50,673 nucleotides of DNA from Spirirestis rafaelensis WJT71-NPBG6 (GTDB taxonomy: Bacteria > Cyanobacteriota > Cyanobacteriia > Cyanobacteriales > Nostocaceae). Each line of letters begins with the position of its first letter. The first letter of the stretch is position 1. Below the pieces are notes generated by a model. The model saw only the letters and a program-made list of their open reading frames with translations. It made no database searches and was not told the origin of the DNA. The stretch spans positions 1-50,673 of the forward strand of contig JAHHID010000057.1 of assembly GCA_019359015.1 (NCBI GenBank), read 5' to 3'. This document shows, piece by piece, positions 46,690 through 50,673 of this stretch. Position numbers and translations under genes: made by a program.

Positions 46690-47478
46690 CTACATCGAAT
46701 CTAGACGATGACGTAATTGGCTGCTGAAAACATCGATTACGGTGACAACTATTAACAGCACTAGCATCATCGTTGTTGCTTTAGTGTACTCAAAGCCGTC
46801 TATATAACTTTTTAACTCAAAACCAATACCACCGGCTCCGACTACACCCAATACTGAAGCGGCGCGGATATTGTATTCAAACATCCATAAGGTGTAGCCT
46901 AATCCTAATGGCATTACTTGCGGCAAAATCCCATATTGAAAAATTTGCAGCTTGGATGCACCAGTGACTTGCAAAGATTCTACAGAACGAGGGTCAACGG
47001 CTTCGATCGCTTGTTGATAGAATTTTCCTAAGTAGCCAATGGTGTAGATTCCCAAAGCCAAAGTACCTGCGGGTGCGCCGAGTCCAGTTGCAGCAACAAA
47101 AATTAGCCCTAAAATAATCGAAGGAACCGAACGCACTGCATTTTGCAGCAAATTAGCTAACCATTGCAACCAACGAGGAGCAATGTTATTGGCACTTGCA
47201 ACTGCAATTGGTAAAGAAAGCATTGCACCGATGGTGGTTCCCCACAAAGACATCTGTATAGTTTCAATCAGTGCTTTAATCGCGATGTCTACAACTTCCA
47301 GGTTGGGAGGAAATAACCTGGAGACAAAATCGGTGATGTAAGGAAAGCTATTTTTAAGTAGTTCAAAATCGACTTTTAAACCTTGCAACGCCCAACTATA
47401 AAGCAGTACAACTAAGCAGAGGATGAGGAGACGGCTGATCCAAGAATAGCGATTGATGAAAGTAGCAAAATCTTTCAT
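46690..47478 (-). CDS. phnE: Phosphonate/phosphite ABC transporter permease PhnE
   Basis: A 262-residue inner-membrane permease with about five to six membrane segments. The binding-protein-dependent transport domain runs from about 65, with the EAA-like loop AIEAVDPRSVESLQVTGASKLQIFQYGILP, where the ATPase docks. Its start overlaps the phnC stop by 4 nt (ATGA), indicating translational coupling. It is the last gene of the phnD-phnC-phnE set. Confidence 0.93.
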   Translation of the reverse strand: MKDFATFINRYSWISRLLILCLVVLLYSWALQGLKVDFELLKNSFPYITDFVSRLFPPNLEVVDIAIKALIETIQMSLWGTTIGAMLSLPIAVASANNIAPRWLQWLANLLQNAVRSVPSIILGLIFVAATGLGAPAGTLALGIYTIGYLGKFYQQAIEAVDPRSVESLQVTGASKLQIFQYGILPQVMPLGLGYTLWMFEYNIRAASVLGVVGAGGIGFELKSYIDGFEYTKATTMMLVLLIVVTVIDVFSSQLRHRLDSM

Positions 47479-48218
47479 GAGTAAGAATTGTGATTAATCT
47501 GAGCAAATTTTGCTTGTAGATTATGGCAAGAACCATCATAAGCAATGCGTCCATTATCTAAAACGATCGCTCTCTGGGCGTATTCTGCTGCTATACCCAA
47601 ATCATGCAAAACTGCGACAATTGTCATATTTTGCTGCGAGTGCAACTCAGATAAAGTATGCATTACTTGTTGAGATGCCATAACATCTAAGCTTGTGATT
47701 GGTTCATCGGCTAGAAGAATCTGCGGTGATTGAATTAAAGCACGAGCGATCGCTACTCGTTGTTGCTGTCCGCCACTTAGTTGACTGGTTTTTTGATACG
47801 CTTGTTCTCTTAAGCCTAGCTCCTCTAACAACTGTAGCGCCAAACGGCGATCGCTTTTAGGAAATCCAAACAGCGTTTGCCAAGTTTTTTTTGCACCCAA
47901 GCGTCCGCACAAAACATTTTCAATTGCTGATAATTGCCGAATCAGTCCCCCACCTTGAAATAACATCCCAATGTCGCGGCGAATTTGTGGCAGATTTCGG
48001 GAATTTATTGCCACACCATTAATGTAGATGTTTCCCTGATGGATTGGCACTAACCCAACAAGCGATCGCAGTAAAGTAGACTTACCCGCACCGTTGAGTC
48101 CGAGCAAAACGACAAACTCACCACGCTTAATTTGGCAATTAATGCCTTGCAGGATCGGACGATTCAGAGATGCAGCATAAGCTGTCTCCACGTTATGACA
48201 CTCAATGACGGAATTCAT
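47475..48218 (-). CDS. phnC: Phosphonate/phosphite ABC transporter ATPase PhnC
   Basis: A 247-residue ABC ATPase with Walker A GLNGAGKST, the Q-loop in GMLFQGGGLIRQLS, signature LSGGQQQR, Walker B ILLADEP and the H-loop His in AVLHD. The start is put at the ATG at 48218 (MNSVIECHNV); the 53 codons of open frame before it encode only PLPIAQC-type repeats from the heptamer array. It is coupled to phnE by a 4-nt overlap. Confidence 0.92.
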   Translation of the reverse strand: MNSVIECHNVETAYAASLNRPILQGINCQIKRGEFVVLLGLNGAGKSTLLRSLVGLVPIHQGNIYINGVAINSRNLPQIRRDIGMLFQGGGLIRQLSAIENVLCGRLGAKKTWQTLFGFPKSDRRLALQLLEELGLREQAYQKTSQLSGGQQQRVAIARALIQSPQILLADEPITSLDVMASQQVMHTLSELHSQQNMTIVAVLHDLGIAAEYAQRAIVLDNGRIAYDGSCHNLQAKFAQINHNSYS

Positions 48219-48224
48219 TATTAA

Positions 48225-48376
48225 TTGGGCAATGGGCAATGGGCATTGGGCAATGGGCAATGGGCATTGGGCATTGGGCAATGGGAATTGGCAATTAGGC
48301 AATGCGTATTGGGCAATGGGGATAAAGCCAAATCTCTTTCTATGCCCTATGCCCCATGCCCCATGCCCAATTCCCA
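48225..48376. repeat. GGGCAAT/GGGCATT tandem heptamers
   Basis: About 14 heptamer units (48225-48321) are followed by an inverted set (ATGCCCCATGCCCCATGCCCAATTCCC, in two pieces from about 48341). The array fills the phnD-phnC gap. It could form a long imperfect hairpin and lower expression of phnC and phnE relative to phnD. Confidence 0.78.
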
Positions 48377-48378
48377 AA

Positions 48379-49347
48379 TTATGGGCTAATTCCTGCGTTC
48401 TTTAGGGCTGCCCTGATTCCTGCTAAGTGTTGGTTATGGTCTACTCTTACCAATTCTGTAGAGTTATATAAATTACGTAGCAGTTGGTTATTTGGTGATT
48501 CATTTAACTTGAGTAGGGCGTTGATAATTCTTTCCCGCATGGGGGAAGGAACATCATCATCAATAGCGATACCGTGTGCTGGTACACCAGAAATTTTATG
48601 CAGAATCCGCAACTGACTTTTTTCTGCTTCCGTAATATACGGAGCATTGAGAGCGTATTCTGACACAGCCGCTGCATCTGCCTGTCCGCGCAATACGGCT
48701 TGTAATGCTTTGCTGTAATTGCCACCGTAGGCGACTTGTCCAAAGAATCCCTCTAAGCGATCGCGGTTTGGCACTAAATTTAATGTTACCAGTTGACTAA
48801 CTGGGAAAATAAACCCACTGCCAGAAGTTGGCGAGGTAAAAGCCATTCTTTTGCCCCGCAATTGTTCGAGAGTTGCTTTGGCTGAACTTCGAGTTTGCAG
48901 AGGGCTATTTTTGGCAACCACGAATACTGAGTTATAAGTGTATCTGCCAGAGTAAGTTGAACGTACTTCTGCTAGATATAAACGGGCGTTTGCCAATTCT
49001 TCAGCTTTCAATGCGGGACGGCTACTCAAGAAAGCGACATCAGCCCGATTTGCTCGCAAAGCTTCCACAGCCGCTGTATCATCGCCTACCTGCGCCTGTA
49101 CTGGCATTCCTAATTCTTTAGATAAAAATGCAGCGACGGCGTTCGCTTTATTTTGCAAGTCAGTAGAATCGGATCTACTAGGAAAAATTATTGTTAAACT
49201 TTTCTGATTTTGGGCAAGTAAAGTTGATGTTTTTTGACTCGCGGTAGGCTTGGCGATAGTCGCTTGCATCCCTACAAATGTACTGACAAACAAACCTGTA
49301 AGCGCTATCAATCCAGCACCAAGTAACCCTTTTTTTCTCACACTCAT
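48379..49347 (-). CDS. phnD: Periplasmic phosphonate/phosphite-binding protein PhnD
   Basis: A 322-residue substrate-binding protein with a signal peptide (about 1-32). It has family features LTIIFPSRSDSTDLQNKANAV in the first strand, VAFLSSRPAL, and KRMAFTSPTSGSGFIFP, which builds the anion pocket. It serves the PhnC-PhnE transporter. Close relatives bind phosphite, hypophosphite or methylphosphonate; the sequence alone does not decide. No phosphite dehydrogenase (ptxD) or C-P lyase genes are adjacent. Confidence 0.9.
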   Translation of the reverse strand: MSVRKKGLLGAGLIALTGLFVSTFVGMQATIAKPTASQKTSTLLAQNQKSLTIIFPSRSDSTDLQNKANAVAAFLSKELGMPVQAQVGDDTAAVEALRANRADVAFLSSRPALKAEELANARLYLAEVRSTYSGRYTYNSVFVVAKNSPLQTRSSAKATLEQLRGKRMAFTSPTSGSGFIFPVSQLVTLNLVPNRDRLEGFFGQVAYGGNYSKALQAVLRGQADAAAVSEYALNAPYITEAEKSQLRILHKISGVPAHGIAIDDDVPSPMRERIINALLKLNESPNNQLLRNLYNSTELVRVDHNQHLAGIRAALKNAGISP

Positions 49348-49748
49348 TTGTAATTCTCCACTGGTAACTATTATTAGTATTTTTGCTAATTAATTTCAAT
49401 TACTATGTTAAAAACTTTAGAGGTTTAAACAACAAAAGTCAATGTTAGTGGTGCGAACGTAAGGATTCAGCAGCGCTTGTCTACGGACGCTGCGCTGCTG
49501 CTACTCGTTTACCCAAAAAAGAAACACCCAACCACTGTTTGAAGATGGGTTGGGTGTTTAGTGCTTAACTTGATGTAATTGAGTCTACGGTATCAATATA
49601 AAAAATTATTACAGGTTATTTCATCGGACTTTTGTCATGACCTAACCATGACTAAAGTACTGGATTTTTTTATCTAGGTTGCCAAAAAGACCACTTGAAG
49701 ACTATTGGAGCGCGATCGCTTGCACCCTAAATCCTCAACAGTGGCAAA
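49348..49748. other. 401-nt gap upstream of phnD
   Basis: It contains a CAGCAGCGCTTGTCTACGGA...GCGCTGCTGCTA palindrome (about 49470-49503) and the cupin gene's terminator (49522-49559). The phnD promoter is probably in the AT-rich part (49350-49440). No gene is seen. Confidence 0.5.
49522..49559 (-). terminator. Intrinsic terminator of the cupin gene
   Basis: AAACACCCAACC (49522-49533) and GGTTGGGTGTTT (49548-49559) form a perfect 12-bp stem. Read leftward it is followed by CTTTTTTGGG, so it ends the cupin transcript. Confidence 0.8.
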
Positions 49749-50225
49749 CTAGGTAGAAGGAGCAAATTTTACTCTATACTTTTTCAGAGCGAGTTCAACG
49801 GCTTTTTCTAAGTCAGCGGGAGTGGGGAAAACCAAAAGGTTGCGCTTTTCTTCTTCGCTCATCGGTAGGTTGACTTGCTGCCCGAATTCTGGAAAGAATT
49901 GCTCATTTCCTGGTGGTGTCATAAAAGCCAAGACTTTGGCAGGTTGTGAAGTGACATTCTTAAAAGCGTGGGCTTGTCCGATGGGAAACTGAAGAAAGGC
50001 TCCGGGAATTGCAACGATAGTTTTGTCGTCAAGCTGATACTCAACTTCACCCTCAAGAATATAGTGTGCTTCTTCAAATTGGTCGTGAATGTGCGCTGGT
50101 GTAACGCTTCCCGGTTGCATCACCATCTCGGTGAGCGAATACTTTCCATCGGTATCTTTGCCTGTAGCGAGAAAGGTGTAAAAGTCACCGAGTGTTAAAT
50201 ATGTAGGTTTAGAGTTGACTGTCAT
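49749..50225 (-). CDS. Cupin-domain protein
   Basis: A 158-residue single-domain cupin. Motif 1 is PGSVTPAHIHDQFEEAHYIL followed by EGEV, with probable metal ligands His45, His47 and Glu51. Motif 2 is PIGQAHAFKN with His86. The C-terminal tail (about 105-158) is helical and charged. Cupins of this type include quercetinase-like dioxygenases and many sugar- or hormone-related proteins, so no activity is assigned. It is a single gene with its own terminator. Confidence 0.88.
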   Translation of the reverse strand: MTVNSKPTYLTLGDFYTFLATGKDTDGKYSLTEMVMQPGSVTPAHIHDQFEEAHYILEGEVEYQLDDKTIVAIPGAFLQFPIGQAHAFKNVTSQPAKVLAFMTPPGNEQFFPEFGQQVNLPMSEEEKRNLLVFPTPADLEKAVELALKKYRVKFAPST

Positions 50226-50673
50226 GGTGATTCTCCTCGTTTAATTTCAACAGCCTTGATGGTTGTATGGGTGTAGTTTCAATCAGCTTATGCAGTTGAC
50301 GGGTGACGAAACTAAATTTTTAACAATCTTATTTGTGAAGAGTGGGCTTGAGAAAGCGATCGCTCTTTTTTGGCGTTGCTGATTAAGAATATGAATTTGT
50401 CTCACGCAGAGCCGCAGAGTCGCAGAGAGTAAGAGTTTGAAATGCTTGATTTTTAAGTTTCATATTTTGATTCAGCAATGCCTCTTTTCTAATTAATGCA
50501 ACAGCCATCAAACCGACCCGGAAATAAATTTCACAGGCTTTTATAGCCAGGACTTACGCAACTGGCATAAAGCGCGAGTGGGCAGACAGGGCAAACACAT
50601 CTGAACATGACAAGCGCGGGGGTAGTGCGAGGGATTTGCGCTTCAAGGCATTCTCACAGACAGGCGATCGCCA
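50226..50673. other. Window-end region with dispersed repeat fragments
   Basis: No credible gene. It contains CACGCAGAGCCGCAGAGTCG (from 50403), a repeat type very common in Nostocales, and AGGACTTACGCAACTGGCAT (from about 50550), which resembles another dispersed element end. The sequence runs off the window. Confidence 0.45.

Noticed and set aside
48225-48376. Heptamer arrays considered as a CRISPR array
   Set aside because: The units are 7-nt and contiguous with no spacers; they are short tandem repeats. No CRISPR array or cas gene was seen anywhere in the window.

Overview
The window is chromosomal DNA from a cyanobacterium, most likely a filamentous, large-genome member of the Nostocales. 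The evidence is the very frequent GCGATCGC (HIP1) octamer, cyanobacterial marker genes (rpaB, a phycobilisome-degradation HEAT protein of the NblB type, a cytochrome b6f haem-assembly factor, DUF456, DUF760 and DUF3493 proteins), PEP-CTERM exported proteins, and short tandem heptamer repeats in many gene gaps. No species is claimed.

Layout. 1-5.2 kb: a PEP-CTERM SGNH esterase, an M42 aminopeptidase, a two-CBS protein, an NblB-like HEAT protein and a second PEP-CTERM protein. 5.2-10.5 kb: DUF456, an M48-type protein that lacks two expected zinc ligands, a CCB-type b6f assembly factor, and divergent rpaB and radA. 10.5-16.5 kb: a 161-bp nested palindrome, then a signalling island with a PhnD-like lipoprotein, a Ser/Thr kinase, a c-type-haem (CxxCH) HAMP receptor with no output domain, and a kinase fused to a seven-blade WD40 propeller. 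16.5-20.1 kb: an SDH/ClpP-like membrane protease, a peptidoglycan-binding protein with a Thr/Pro tail, and an unrecognised membrane protein with a voltage-sensor-like stretch. 20.3-27.8 kb: the translation/transcription cluster rimP-nusA-ylxR-infB followed by a low-complexity-tail membrane protein and a 59-residue protein. 28-31.5 kb: a stand-alone DUF1400 protein, a beta-helix/SLH envelope protein, three hairpins and a DUF3493 protein. 31.5-33.5 kb: tRNA-Thr(CGU) with an IS605-type tnpB/tnpA element inserted beside it. 33.7-36.5 kb: a MutT-type Nudix protein, DUF760, a 254-bp MITE-like element and a group 2 sigma factor. 37.2-43.7 kb: a two-partner-secretion adhesin with exact 390-bp repeats, an 87-bp cloverleaf palindrome, and carB. 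44-50.7 kb: a Dps ferritin, a small conserved protein with a [2Fe-2S] thioredoxin-like ferredoxin, a phnD-phnC-phnE transporter, and a cupin.

How the genes fit together. Most are housekeeping or regulatory. rimP, nusA, ylxR and infB form the usual ribosome-maturation/antitermination/initiation group, here preceded by a terminator-like hairpin that suggests attenuation. PhnD-PhnC-PhnE make one importer for phosphonate, phosphite or a related anion, with no catabolic gene beside it. The strongest candidates for something unusual are the haem receptor/kinase island (10.9-16.5 kb), the M48 pseudo-protease, the expanded NusA tail, and the non-autonomous palindromic elements. No CRISPR array, prophage, plasmid origin or rRNA was seen.
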